Part shown: positions 1 to 9,102 of the stretch, piece after piece
How the letters are laid out: each line of letters starts with the position of its first letter
How positions within the stretch are numbered: the stretch's first letter is position 1
NCBI GenBank assembly: GCA_910577035.1
Contig: CAJTKW010000064.1
Coordinates: 1 to 21,472, forward strand
Length of the DNA stretch: 21,472 nt
Direction: 5' to 3'
Origin: an uncultured Acetatifactor sp.
GTDB lineage: Bacteria; Bacillota; Clostridia; Lachnospirales; Lachnospiraceae
The notes under the pieces: model-generated
The model's database searches: none
What the model was told of the DNA's origin: nothing
Seen by the model: only the letters and a program-made list of their open reading frames with translations
Program-made: the position numbers and the translations under genes

Positions 1-51
1 ACTACGCCCCTTGTGGACTTTCACCACAGACTGACGGCGTGCCCGTCATAC
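1..51 (-). mobile_element. Probable 5' end of a group II intron interrupting an aminotransferase gene
   Basis: Reading the minus strand, the aminotransferase reading frame is intact up to position 52 and then meets GTATGACGGGC, which fits the GUGYG-like 5' end of bacterial group II introns. Two small hairpins follow at once: GACGG/CCGTC, and GTGG-tgaaagt-CCAC followed by AAGGGGCGTAG. The phrase GGTGAAAGTCC is common near the 5' end of domain I in such introns. The junction falls between codons (after Thr83), and family knowledge says the protein should continue past TTPFT with an aromatic residue rather than stop. Only 51 bases are in the window, so the ribozyme body and the intron-encoded reverse transcriptase cannot be seen. 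It could instead be a simple truncation by another element. Confidence 0.55.
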
Positions 52-300
52 AGTAAAAGGAGTGGTAATCACCTCTCCTTTTAAATCCAGAGCCTGCAAC
101 GACAGCTCCAACGCCATATGTCCGTTTACCATAAGATCAATGTTATCAACCTCCAGGTACTCCTTCAGCCTTTCCTGAAGCGCCCTGTGCTTTTGTCCCA
201 TGTTTGTCAGCCAGTGCGTATCCCATATTTCCCGGATCTCATCAATGTATTCTTCCATTTCAGGAAGCACTGCCCTGGTAACCAATATTCGATCACGCAT
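46..300 (-). pseudogene. DegT/DnrJ/EryC1/StrS-type sugar aminotransferase, N-terminal exon only (interrupted)
   Basis: The 84 codons match the N-terminus of a nucleotide-sugar aminotransferase of the VioA/DegT type. They show ILVTR, then WLTNMGQKH (about residues 31-39), the helix before NGHMALE (about 59-65), and KGEVITTPFT just before the break. Family members are usually 360-400 residues, so about three quarters of the enzyme, including the PLP lysine, is missing here. The ATG overlaps the end of the preceding glycosyltransferase gene by 8 bases and has AAGGG nine bases upstream, so it belongs to the same operon. Real homology ends at base 52; Val84 and the stop come from the inserted sequence. 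If the insertion is a splicing group II intron, the gene may still be functional and continue on the far side of it. Expected role: PLP-dependent amination of a 4-keto or 3-keto dideoxy nucleotide sugar. Confidence 0.75.
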
Positions 301-1258
301 ACAGATTATCCCTTTTCAACAATTTATTTTTTATCATTCTTCCGATCAGCAGAATTGCTTTTGTATTAGTGTCCCTGTCACCAAAAGCAGCTAATTGTCT
401 CCACCGTTTTAATGTATACCCGGATTTGTGCCTCAGCATTTCTATGATAAATCCGGCTTTTATCTCTGCTATTTTCCTGTTAAAATCCTTTTCATTTTGA
501 AGAAACTTCCTTAACATATGGAGCTGCCTTACCGATTTAAGGTTCGACAACGCCGGATCCCTGAATGCAATGGAACGGGCATTCGATGCCGAATTACTGA
601 TTACTTCCCGATATGCGGACATAACATCCGGCATTACATAAATGTTGCTTCTGTTCAACAAAATCGTTAGAATGGTCATGTCACCTACAATATCATGTGA
701 CTTATACAATATGCTATAGTCTCGATCTTCCAAATAAAAATTATGATATATCAGTGTCGCCGATTGGAACAGAAATGATTTCTCCAGAAAATCCCTCCAG
801 GTAAAAGCACAGTTTGTTTCCTCATCACTGATACATTTTTCTTTCGTCACTCGATCGTTTTGATCTATTCGGCGAAAATTGTGCGCCACGCCTATGTATT
901 CCGGATGTGCATCCAGAAAACTTATTTGCCGTTCTATCTTATATTCATCACACCAATAATCATCTCCCTCCAGCAAAGCGATATACCTTCCCCTTGCTGC
1001 CATATACAGTGCATATCCGTTCTTTGTTGCACCTGTATTCCTTGCTCTATAAAATGCCCTGATGATCTTCGGATGTTCTTTCTCATATTTCCTGATTATT
1101 TCCCTTGATCTATCAACAGAACAATCCTCACCAATCAGGATCTCATACTTATATTTAGTCTTCTGTACTAATATGCTGTCTAAGGCCTTTGCAACATATT
1201 TTTCATGATTATATACAGGAACAATCACCGAAACGTCTATTTGTTTTTCTTCAATCAT
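293..1258 (-). CDS. Glycosyltransferase family 2
   Basis: A cytosolic GT-A fold glycosyltransferase, expected to add a sugar to the lipid-linked repeat unit. The N-terminal signature SVIVPVYNHEKYVAKALDS (about residues 9-27 of the short form) and the metal-binding LEGDDYW motif (about residue 95-101) are typical of GT2. The C-terminal third is less conserved and has no clear transmembrane helix. I take the ATG at 1258. It overlaps the stop of the flippase gene in an ATGA arrangement and has GGAGAG five bases upstream; a longer ATG start at 1288 would give ten extra charged residues and a 34-base overlap. The length of 321 aa is normal. The transferred sugar and the linkage cannot be told from sequence. 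Confidence 0.9.
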   Translation of the reverse strand: MIEEKQIDVSVIVPVYNHEKYVAKALDSILVQKTKYKYEILIGEDCSVDRSREIIRKYEKEHPKIIRAFYRARNTGATKNGYALYMAARGRYIALLEGDDYWCDEYKIERQISFLDAHPEYIGVAHNFRRIDQNDRVTKEKCISDEETNCAFTWRDFLEKSFLFQSATLIYHNFYLEDRDYSILYKSHDIVGDMTILTILLNRSNIYVMPDVMSAYREVISNSASNARSIAFRDPALSNLKSVRQLHMLRKFLQNEKDFNRKIAEIKAGFIIEMLRHKSGYTLKRWRQLAAFGDRDTNTKAILLIGRMIKNKLLKRDNLYA

Positions 1259-2697
1259 TGGGACTCTCCGCTCTTTCTTTTCTTCCATATCGCTAATAAG
1301 TACATCATTGCATCATTTTTCATCAAATAACATATCCCGGCATATACCCCTGCTCCCACTATAACTTCCAAAATCATTTTTGCGAGCACAGCCACCTGAA
1401 TAAATCCCACCATCTTTACAGCTCCATACATTAACAAACTGGCAATAATCGTTGGAAGCAGATCCCTGATCTGTTCAACCATTCCATACCCTATCAGTTT
1501 CTTGGCCGGCCATATATTAATTGGCATCCCGACAAAAGAAAGAACAATCTGCCCCATGACCATTGCAATTAGTCCGGATCTTACCGTGATAACCACCATC
1601 ACGATTTCCAGTACTTTTTTTATTATCTCAAGCTTCAAAAACAAATCGCTGCGCCCTAATGCTTTCATGCACTGGATATTCATCGTATGGATTGGATACA
1701 TACTGTACACCAGACTAAGAAGTATCATATAGGGCACTGCAGCCAGCCACTTTTCTCCAAGTACCACATAGATAAACTCATAACTGATTGCGGAAAGCCC
1801 CAGCATAGAGGGGACGACAATAAACGCATTCAGCGTAAGAGCCCGTTTCATCCTGGCCTTCATGCCGGCGGGATTATCCTGCATTTGGGAGAGAATCGGA
1901 AGTGTAATGCTTTGAACGGTCTCGTTCAGGTTCTCTGTAACAAGAAGAGGAAACTGCTGTCCCTTACTGTACAGACCCAATAGCTCCTGGGTATATACTT
2001 TGCCGATAATCAGGTTATACATACTGGAATATAGTGAGTTTATTAGACTACTGGCTAATATTTTCCAGCCGTACCCAAACAATGCTTTCAGCCTTTTAAC
2101 TGAAAAAAGCAGCTCTACCCGCCATTCCACCAATATGTACAACGTGACTACTGCCAGATAATTTGCTGTCAATTGCTGAAATATTAGTGCCCATACCCCA
2201 AAGCCATTCATGGCAAACAAAATCCCGGCAACGCCTGACAGGGAACTGGCAATCAGTGTTGCTATAGTATACGCACGAAAATTCAACGTTCTTGACACAT
2301 AAGCATATTGAACACTGTTAAAGGAACCTGCAAACAACACCAGAGACTGAACACGAATATACTCTGCCAGATGTTCCATCTTATAAAATGATTCGATAAA
2401 GGGCGCCGCAGCAAATAACATCATATAAAGCACTAACGCAATGCCCAGCGAACTGAACAATGCGGTACAGAAGTCTTCCTGTGTTGCTTCTTTCTTCTGA
2501 ATCAATGATGTCGAAAACCCGTTTTGTATAAATACATTGGACAATGAAATAAACACTGCCAGTATAGCCACGACACCGTAATCATCCGGCATTAAAATTC
2601 TTGCCAGAATGATCTGAATGACAAACTGTATCCCTTTCGTCCCAAACTTTTCAAGTATCTTCCACGAGGTGGCCCTAAACACAGAAATGGTTTTCAT
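1255..2697 (-). CDS. wzx: Wzx-type polysaccharide flippase (MOP superfamily)
   Basis: A 480-residue, very hydrophobic protein with about 12-14 predicted membrane segments, the usual size for Wzx/RfbX-like and MviN-like lipid-linked oligosaccharide flippases. The N-terminus (WKILEKFGTKGIQFVIQIIL, then ARILMPDDYGVVA) is typical of the polysaccharide biosynthesis branch of the family: the first helix carries a conserved G near its start, and ARxLxPxDYG is a family hallmark. It would move the undecaprenyl-pyrophosphate-linked repeat unit across the membrane. It follows the wzy gene after 25 bases and overlaps the GT2 gene by 4 bases. AAGGT sits about eight bases before the ATG. The Wzx and Wzy pair shows that this is a Wzx/Wzy-dependent pathway, not an ABC-transporter one. 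Confidence 0.9.
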   Translation of the reverse strand: MKTISVFRATSWKILEKFGTKGIQFVIQIILARILMPDDYGVVAILAVFISLSNVFIQNGFSTSLIQKKEATQEDFCTALFSSLGIALVLYMMLFAAAPFIESFYKMEHLAEYIRVQSLVLFAGSFNSVQYAYVSRTLNFRAYTIATLIASSLSGVAGILFAMNGFGVWALIFQQLTANYLAVVTLYILVEWRVELLFSVKRLKALFGYGWKILASSLINSLYSSMYNLIIGKVYTQELLGLYSKGQQFPLLVTENLNETVQSITLPILSQMQDNPAGMKARMKRALTLNAFIVVPSMLGLSAISYEFIYVVLGEKWLAAVPYMILLSLVYSMYPIHTMNIQCMKALGRSDLFLKLEIIKKVLEIVMVVITVRSGLIAMVMGQIVLSFVGMPINIWPAKKLIGYGMVEQIRDLLPTIIASLLMYGAVKMVGFIQVAVLAKMILEVIVGAGVYAGICYLMKNDAMMYLLAIWKKRKSGESQ

Positions 2698-2722
2698 GAT
2701 TTTACCTTTTTACCCGGATTCA

Positions 2723-3976
2723 TTACCGTTTAACTATAGACAGGCTGTCCCGCCTTGTCTCCAGCATCAGCATACACGACATAACCATTGTCAGCGGAGT
2801 TTTCGCCATGAACGGCTCTTTCATCTCAAGAATGACAATAGCCAACAGGGAAAAAAAGTATATTCTCCTGTTCTGTCCTGGCTTGACTTTATTAATCATC
2901 TGCAGATAAAACGCGTAGATCAGACCATAATAGAAAATTCCTCCAATAAGTCCAATAGATGTATATGCCCTGATATATCCTGCATCGTGATTAAACGAAA
3001 CTCCTGTTCTTGTTATGCCGCTGTACAACCCGGTTCCAAATAAAGTTTCCATTGTCAAAGGCGGAATATTCATATCCAAAATTGCACGCACGGTCTGTGC
3101 TTCACCAAACAAATCTCCGATTTCCGTAACCCAGTTTATCCACGTTTTCAGCCCCCCTGTATCCGGCACACAATATACATATATAAGGCATCCTGCAAAA
3201 ATCACAATCCCGCCAATTGTAATCCATATAACTGCCCTGCCAGACCTGCGGATTTGGTCAATAAATACCATCAACAGGGCAATTGCACCAAAATACAGTC
3301 CCGTCCTTCCCATGAAAAGATTGGCCGCCATAATTAGCATCCAACCGAAAATAATCCTTTTCCTCTTCTCCTTTTCCTTTGTTTGATAGAAAAGGTAAAT
3401 TCCGCAAAGCAAACCCGCAAAAAGCATCACTGAGCCTGCAGCACCAGCCAAATCTATCCCTGCCGATCTCCATCCTTTTAAAATACCTTCCTCCAGTCGT
3501 CCGTCTTCATATGCAAAATGTTTAAAAACAAACATGCGGACAGGGAGAAACACTTTTCCTGTAATGACTATAACAGCCTGAAGCAGGATAACCTTCCACT
3601 GACAAAATATAAAGCCTTTTGCATCACTGAATATTCCAATCAGCAGAATCGGAAATATAATCATATTCAGCATCAGCAAAATCGGTTCCTTTAATTGATA
3701 CGCTTCAAGCGGCATCTGCACATATCCGCCAAATCGTATTCTGAGTACGCACCACCCATATACAAGCAGCAGCATAATTGCGCCTGTTGCCAGAAACACA
3801 TTCTTTCTGACATATCTCTGTATACTTCCGCTTCTGAAAAAATATATAAACAACATTACAAATAATATTTTTCTGAATGAAATAAAACCTATATGGGGAA
3901 TGTCAAACTCCATTCCAAAAAGTATTATAAACTGTTTTATTATTTTATTTTTATCCTGGTCAATTTTTACCCGCAT
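2723..3976 (-). CDS. wzy: Wzy-type polysaccharide polymerase (O-antigen ligase/polymerase-like membrane protein)
   Basis: A 417-residue polytopic membrane protein with about 10-12 hydrophobic segments and a large external loop. The loop lies between about residues 270 and 330 and contains MNIPPLTMETLFGTGLYSG and a following FNHDAGYIRAYTSIGLIGG stretch. A long periplasm-side/outer loop followed by a short, Gly-rich helix entry is characteristic of Wzy and WaaL proteins. Primary sequence is poorly conserved in this group, so the call rests on topology and on its place beside wzx. It starts 9 bases after the stop of the preceding GT4 gene. It probably joins repeat units on the outer membrane face. 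An O-antigen ligase role is unlikely in a Gram-positive host. Confidence 0.82.
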   Translation of the reverse strand: MRVKIDQDKNKIIKQFIILFGMEFDIPHIGFISFRKILFVMLFIYFFRSGSIQRYVRKNVFLATGAIMLLLVYGWCVLRIRFGGYVQMPLEAYQLKEPILLMLNMIIFPILLIGIFSDAKGFIFCQWKVILLQAVIVITGKVFLPVRMFVFKHFAYEDGRLEEGILKGWRSAGIDLAGAAGSVMLFAGLLCGIYLFYQTKEKEKRKRIIFGWMLIMAANLFMGRTGLYFGAIALLMVFIDQIRRSGRAVIWITIGGIVIFAGCLIYVYCVPDTGGLKTWINWVTEIGDLFGEAQTVRAILDMNIPPLTMETLFGTGLYSGITRTGVSFNHDAGYIRAYTSIGLIGGIFYYGLIYAFYLQMINKVKPGQNRRIYFFSLLAIVILEMKEPFMAKTPLTMVMSCMLMLETRRDSLSIVKR

Positions 3977-3985
3977 TTTCCATCC

Positions 3986-5068
3986 CTAGTCTCCGGTCAC
4001 AACCTTATTAAAATAAGCCTTATATCTCAAACATATCTTTTCAATACTGTTTGTCTCCCGTATCTTCCCTGCATTTCGCCCACACTTTTCTGCAAATTTC
4101 CGATCGTCTACCATCTTACTGATCGCCTTGCTGATTGCCTCCACATCTCCAACAGGCACCAACAATCCATTCTCCCCATCCTTGATGAGCTCAGCCGGTC
4201 CATATTCGCAATCTGTCGATATACATGGCATTCCTATAGCCATTGCCTCCATAAGAGTATTCGGCATTCCTTCACAAACAGATGTCATCAGATAACATCT
4301 GGCATCCGAGATTTCCTTGATTGCATCCTGTCGTACACCTTGCATCATAACTTTATTTTCCAGGCCATACTCAGATATGCACCTTTCGATTATTTCTTTC
4401 TCCCTGCCAACCCCATATATTTCAAGCGTAAATCCCGGATGCGTAGACAAAAAATGGCGAAACGCTTTTATCATAACCGGATAATCCTTTTCCCTGCTCA
4501 ATCGTCCGATTGCGGCAACCGTTTTTCTGCCGTCTGCTTTCCATTCAGCCTCCGTCACATATTCATTCCCCACCGCATTGGGAATTACCGTACTTTTTCC
4601 CTCTGTCAATCCCCTGAAGTTTTCCTTTACCCGCTCCGTTTGAAATATGATTCCGTCAGCCTTTTTAAATATCTTTTTTTCCAGTTCAAACTGCCATGAC
4701 GGAAGATATTTGGGATTTGTTCTTTCCGATACAATCAATTTGTATTTTCTGCATTTATCCACCATCAAGTACTTTGCCATACTAGCCATAATGCAAAAAA
4801 CCAGTTCCGGCCTTTCTTTCCTGATGGCATGGTTAATTGCAATTGTACGCTGCGCAATATTAACATATCTCCTCAGGCAGCTGTTATGTTCCGTCGGCAA
4901 ATTCCCATATACAATTTTAACCTTGGGATTTAACATATAATTAACAGAATTTGTCATCGCATATACCGTGACTTCATCACCATGCTCCGCAAGGTACGAG
5001 GATAGGTATAGCACTGTGCGTTCCGCGCCGCCAAACTCCAGGCTTCCTATCAAAAAAACTACCTTCAT
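3986..5068 (-). CDS. Glycosyltransferase family 4 (GT-B fold)
   Basis: A 360-residue retaining glycosyltransferase. The N-terminal domain opens with MKVVFLIGSLEFGGAERTV, the usual GT4 glycine-rich loop followed by GGAER. The C-terminal nucleotide-sugar domain has AAIGRLSREKDYPVMIKAF (about 186-204) and the EX7E-type motif CEGMPNTLMEAMAIGMPCIS (about 264-283). It resembles the other GT4 at 8011-9096 closely around GGAER and the PCISTDC motif, so the two may be old paralogues. The ATG has GAGGA seven bases upstream. A gap of 90 bases separates it from the ATP-grasp gene upstream, and I saw no terminator in it. Donor and acceptor are unknown. Confidence 0.92.
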   Translation of the reverse strand: MKVVFLIGSLEFGGAERTVLYLSSYLAEHGDEVTVYAMTNSVNYMLNPKVKIVYGNLPTEHNSCLRRYVNIAQRTIAINHAIRKERPELVFCIMASMAKYLMVDKCRKYKLIVSERTNPKYLPSWQFELEKKIFKKADGIIFQTERVKENFRGLTEGKSTVIPNAVGNEYVTEAEWKADGRKTVAAIGRLSREKDYPVMIKAFRHFLSTHPGFTLEIYGVGREKEIIERCISEYGLENKVMMQGVRQDAIKEISDARCYLMTSVCEGMPNTLMEAMAIGMPCISTDCEYGPAELIKDGENGLLVPVGDVEAISKAISKMVDDRKFAEKCGRNAGKIRETNSIEKICLRYKAYFNKVVTGD

Positions 5069-5158
5069 CCGTTTATCCTCATATATTTCGTATGGGCCTG
5101 CCTTGTAATATATGCTCTTCTTTTACTTCCACCTCAGATCTCAGAATAGCATTCCCAT

Positions 5159-6070
5159 TCACTTCTGGGGCAGCGTTATCATATCTCCCAGCTTCCTGTC
5201 CCACTCCTTGGGATTGAAGTGCATAAACCCCCCCCAAGTATAAAATGTGAACTCGCCAAAGAAGACCTTTCCGTCAATTACATAAAAATCAACTCTGACC
5301 TCCGGTATCCCTTTGGAAAGTGTCTCCGCCAATGCAACCAGTTCCTCCCATTGCTCCGGCTTTTCAGGTCTCACTTTAGCATGCTTATAATTCACCCACC
5401 ATGGCAGCCACTCAAAATCAGGAGTAAAATGGTCGTTCGTCCTTTTCCAATATTCCACATGTGCAGGCCCCTGGCATATTGTGATAAAACCGACTCTGCC
5501 ATCAAAGCAGGTCGCCTTATACTCCACACTATCCGAATTGCCAAGAGAATCGATATACTTTTCTGCAATAATTCTGCGCTTAACATTCTTATAAGGCCAT
5601 TCCCGCGATGATTGAAAGAAATCTCTTCTCAACATTTTCTCAAACTTCTTTTTCTCACCCGCGACATCAAAATCGGCTTTATTTTTACATACAGCAAAAC
5701 CACCGCTGTTATGTGTACATTTTAAGATAAACTGATTCGGAAGTTTATTAAAATCAATCTCATCATAACTGTCATACACCCCCAATAACGGTATAACATG
5801 TTCTTCGCCGATTAAATCAGAGACATACTTCTTAACTTCGTATTTATCTACCATCGTCGTATACTTTGGATTCCTGTCATATAATTTGAGCCACTGCAGT
5901 TTCTCACAGTACGTTTTGGGATTATCCAAATTTAACTCATCTCCCACTAAATCACGAAACCGCATCTTTAAATACTTTTCATCTGAAAGATGCCTGTAAA
6001 ATCCACGACTTGCAAGCACGTCTCTACGAAAACTTTTATTCACAATAGCCTTACATATTTTTTTAATCAT
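5159..6070 (-). CDS. TupA-like ATP-grasp ligase
   Basis: A 303-residue protein that fits the TupA-like ATP-grasp group, named after an enzyme for teichuronopeptide synthesis in alkaliphilic Bacillus. The sequence shows the opening helical part with NLDNPKTYCEKLQWLKLYDR (about 47-66), which is a strong family signature. The ATP-binding lysine region FILKCTHNSGG is at about 114-124, and acidic metal/ATP-binding residues sit in RVDFY (259-263) and FFGEFTFY (270-277). Such enzymes are thought to form an amide between a carboxylate and an amine. In this locus a uronic acid carboxylate joined to an amino acid or amine is a reasonable, unproven substrate. The ATG has GGAGGG five bases upstream and lies 24 bases after asnB, so the two are likely co-translated. 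Confidence 0.82.
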   Translation of the reverse strand: MIKKICKAIVNKSFRRDVLASRGFYRHLSDEKYLKMRFRDLVGDELNLDNPKTYCEKLQWLKLYDRNPKYTTMVDKYEVKKYVSDLIGEEHVIPLLGVYDSYDEIDFNKLPNQFILKCTHNSGGFAVCKNKADFDVAGEKKKFEKMLRRDFFQSSREWPYKNVKRRIIAEKYIDSLGNSDSVEYKATCFDGRVGFITICQGPAHVEYWKRTNDHFTPDFEWLPWWVNYKHAKVRPEKPEQWEELVALAETLSKGIPEVRVDFYVIDGKVFFGEFTFYTWGGFMHFNPKEWDRKLGDMITLPQK

Positions 6071-6094
6071 TTCATCCCTCCAAGCAGTATCAAA

Positions 6095-7969
6095 CTAATT
6101 GCACATCATCCATTCCTGAAACATCAACAGCCACCAGATCCTTGCCCCATTCTCTTCACCTCTTTTAAAATTTCCCCACATAGTTCTCACAGTTTCAGGA
6201 TCCAATATTCCCTGCCGGCGGATGCAGCTGTCATCCAACAGATTCTCCGCCCACTCCGTCAGCTGTCCGTTCCGTATCCATTGATCAACAGGAATACCAA
6301 AACCCTTTTTGGGCCTGTCCATCATCACCTTCGGCACATAGCGATACAGAACATTGCGAAGTACTTTTTTCCCAGTCTTCCTATCCGCCTTATATTCATG
6401 CGGCAGAGAAAAAGCAAACTCTACAATGTCCTTGTCCAGAAACGGAATTCTTGATTCTAACGATACAGCCATCGCCGACCGATCTACCTTGACTAAAATA
6501 TCATCCGGATGGTAAACAAGCATATCCATCAGCATTACATTCTCAATATCCTCTCCCTTAAGATAACCCAACGGGTATTCTGCAAATTTATATCCTGGAA
6601 CATTTCCCCCCAGCACAAGCCTTTGGGAAACAAAATAAGCATTCGTCTGCCGTACATAAATGTCCTCAACCCCCTCCGCATCCAGATATTTGCCTATCAG
6701 CTTCAGTTTGGGAATTTTTTTCGTCAGGCTGTTATTCAGCACTGTGCTTCCCATTTTGCGAAATGGCATCGGGATATATTTGATACAGTCCCAGATTTTC
6801 CGAAATGCAAGATAGCTGTTATAACCACAAAACAACTCGTCCCCGGCATCACCGCTCAGGGATACCGTAACCTTATTCCTTGCAAGCTTACTGACAAGGT
6901 ATGTGGGAAGCTGTGACGAATCCGCAAATGGTTCCCCATATATATATGGCATCCTGGGAATAAGGTCTGTCACGTCTTTTGATGTAACATAGAGCTCCGT
7001 ATGATCCGTCCCCAGGTATTCTGCTGTGTTCTTAGCAAAACACGCTTCATTGTATTCATTTTCCTCGAAACCGATGGAAAAGGTTTTAACTTTTCCATCC
7101 GAAAGGGACTGCATAACAGCTGCAACAGCCGAACTGTCTATTCCCCCGGACAGAAAGGCTCCCACTGGAACATCTGCCGCCATCTGCCTTCCGACAGATT
7201 GTTTTAACAGCCGTTCCAGTTCGTCCGAAGCTTCTTCCTCCGATCCCCTGAATCGATGCGAAAGCCCATATTTTGCCACCTCCATAATATCCCAATATTT
7301 ATAAGCCTTGATTTCTGTATACGGCGTCGCAATTTCTATGATACTCCCTGCTTCCATTTTACGTATGCCTTTATAAATAGTATATGGCGCAGGTATATAG
7401 CCATGTCGGAAATACAATGCCAACGCATCTCTGTCTATTTCCAATTGCCGTCCTGCAAATTCATAAATACAGCCGATTTCCGATGCAAAAACGAAAGAGT
7501 TTCCCGAAAACCCATAATATAAAGGCTTCTCCCCGATACGGTCACGCCCGAGAAAAAACTTTTTTTCCTGTCTGTCATATACTCCGACCGCAAACATCCC
7601 TATGCTTGCAGTCAGTGCCGTTTCAAATCCATAAGCGGAAGCATATTCCAGAAGCACTTCTGTATCCGAATGTCCTCTAAAACTGCGTACCTTTCCCTCT
7701 GAAATTAATTTTTTGCAAAGATCTTTATGATTATAAATCTCTCCGTTTAATACCATGACATACCGTCCGTCATGTGACACCATCGGCTGACTTCCCGCCT
7801 CCGAAAGATCCAAAATAGATAATCTGACATGCCCCAATACCACATTGCAGTCACCTTCTGACCAATACTCCTGTGCATCTGGTCCTCTGTGTATCATACG
7901 ACGATTCATTCGTATAATATTTTCTTTCCAATTCTTCGGTCTGTTAAAAAATCCTGCTATACCGCACAT
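6095..7969 (-). CDS. asnB: Asparagine synthetase-like glutamine amidotransferase (WbpS/AsnB family)
   Basis: A full-length, 624-residue class II amidotransferase. The start must be the ATG at 7969, because the nucleophile Cys2 (MCGIAGF) has to become N-terminal; GGAGGG lies seven bases upstream. The glutaminase domain covers about residues 2-200, with RGPDA at about 28-32 and NGEIYN at about 75-80. The synthetase domain has the PP-loop SGGIDSS at about 274-280 and a later SGDAGDELFCGY motif. Housekeeping AsnB makes asparagine. In O-antigen and capsule clusters the same family (for example WbpS) converts a uronic acid to its uronamide. The location beside the TviB/TviC-like pair and a TupA-like ligase favours sugar amidation, but asparagine synthesis cannot be excluded from sequence alone. 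Confidence 0.93.
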   Translation of the reverse strand: MCGIAGFFNRPKNWKENIIRMNRRMIHRGPDAQEYWSEGDCNVVLGHVRLSILDLSEAGSQPMVSHDGRYVMVLNGEIYNHKDLCKKLISEGKVRSFRGHSDTEVLLEYASAYGFETALTASIGMFAVGVYDRQEKKFFLGRDRIGEKPLYYGFSGNSFVFASEIGCIYEFAGRQLEIDRDALALYFRHGYIPAPYTIYKGIRKMEAGSIIEIATPYTEIKAYKYWDIMEVAKYGLSHRFRGSEEEASDELERLLKQSVGRQMAADVPVGAFLSGGIDSSAVAAVMQSLSDGKVKTFSIGFEENEYNEACFAKNTAEYLGTDHTELYVTSKDVTDLIPRMPYIYGEPFADSSQLPTYLVSKLARNKVTVSLSGDAGDELFCGYNSYLAFRKIWDCIKYIPMPFRKMGSTVLNNSLTKKIPKLKLIGKYLDAEGVEDIYVRQTNAYFVSQRLVLGGNVPGYKFAEYPLGYLKGEDIENVMLMDMLVYHPDDILVKVDRSAMAVSLESRIPFLDKDIVEFAFSLPHEYKADRKTGKKVLRNVLYRYVPKVMMDRPKKGFGIPVDQWIRNGQLTEWAENLLDDSCIRRQGILDPETVRTMWGNFKRGEENGARIWWLLMFQEWMMCN

Positions 7970-8010
7970 ACCATTGCCCTCCACCCGACGTCATCCGGAG
8001 TACACTCGTC

Positions 8011-9096
8011 TTATTCGCTGATTACCTCAGCCACATACTCTTCCCATTGTCTGTAAATCTCGTCTGATGAGAACATTTTTGCTCTTTTCTTTGCTTCTTC
8101 GCCCATGGCTTCTCTCTTTTGCCTGTCTTCGAGTAATCTCAAAATACTGTCCTTAAGTCCGATTGTATCCCCTGGCTTACATAACATCCCGTTATACCCG
8201 TCATCTATCAGCATGGCTGGTCCTCCACAAGGACAATCCGTAGAAATGCAGGGTACTCCTGCGGCAAGTGCTTCCTGTAAGGCATTAGGCATTCCCTCCA
8301 CGTCTGATGACAAAACAAATAATTCCGCTTGAGATAGCACTTCTTCCACATTTGATGTCTGGCCCTTCAGAAAAACCTTGTCGGACATACCTAAACTGTC
8401 AATGAAAGCTTGCAGTTCCAGCTTAAGCTCTCCTTCCCCATATATCTCCAATGATGTTTCATGAAATCTTTTTTGTACCTCATAGAATGCTTCTATCAAC
8501 ATTTTATGATTTTTTATTGCTACAAGCCGACCACAAGTAACTATCTTTCCCCTCACCGGATTTCTATTTATGTGATAAAAGCTGTCACCTGTCGGATTGC
8601 AAATAATCCTGGACCTCTTCTGCATCCTGCGGGGGAACCAGTCCCTGGCCTCCGCTGTCTGGAATACACACGCTTGCGCCATTGGAAGCACCAATTTCCC
8701 TATTAACCACCTCAGTCCGGATTTATAATCTGTTTTGGGATCAGATCTGACAGAAATCATTCGTTTCACACTCATCCCTGCCGTAGCAGCAAACATCCTG
8801 ACAATTGGTTCCGTCATAAACGAAACCACTATGCTTGGACGGTATCTTTTTATAGTGTTTCTAAGATATGCTGTCCTCCTGAAATTTTTTTTAAATTTTC
8901 CGTCTTTCCTTTCTTCTTCCTCAACAGATATTCTGTTTACTTTTGGGGACAGTATATATTCCCCCTTCTCTCGAAATGATGTAAGCAAAATTGACTGATA
9001 CCCGGATTCGGCAAAATGATTAGCCAGATTAACCATTACTCTTTCTGCTCCACCGTCATAAATTTGATTGATATAAAATAAAATAACCTTTTGCAT
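8011..9096 (-). CDS. Glycosyltransferase family 4 (GT-B fold)
   Basis: A GT4 enzyme of 361 residues. The N-terminus reads KVILFYINQIYDGGAERVMV, with the family's GGAER motif. The donor-binding domain has IVTCGRLVAIKNHKMLIEAF and the catalytic EX7E motif EGMPNALQEALAAGVPCIST. I prefer the ATG at 9096, with GGAGAA ten bases upstream. A TTG two codons earlier, at 9102, is possible but too close to the same site. It begins 7 bases after the methyltransferase stop, so expression is coupled to it. It is similar in motif detail to the GT4 at 3986-5068. Its sugar specificity is not visible in the sequence. Confidence 0.92.
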   Translation of the reverse strand: MQKVILFYINQIYDGGAERVMVNLANHFAESGYQSILLTSFREKGEYILSPKVNRISVEEEERKDGKFKKNFRRTAYLRNTIKRYRPSIVVSFMTEPIVRMFAATAGMSVKRMISVRSDPKTDYKSGLRWLIGKLVLPMAQACVFQTAEARDWFPRRMQKRSRIICNPTGDSFYHINRNPVRGKIVTCGRLVAIKNHKMLIEAFYEVQKRFHETSLEIYGEGELKLELQAFIDSLGMSDKVFLKGQTSNVEEVLSQAELFVLSSDVEGMPNALQEALAAGVPCISTDCPCGGPAMLIDDGYNGMLCKPGDTIGLKDSILRLLEDRQKREAMGEEAKKRAKMFSSDEIYRQWEEYVAEVISE

Positions 9097-9102
9097 CAGC
9101 AA

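Noticed and set aside
3893..4699. A 268-codon plus-strand frame opposite the GT4 and wzy genes
   Set aside because: No recognisable domain, and it spans two real minus-strand genes with strong motifs.
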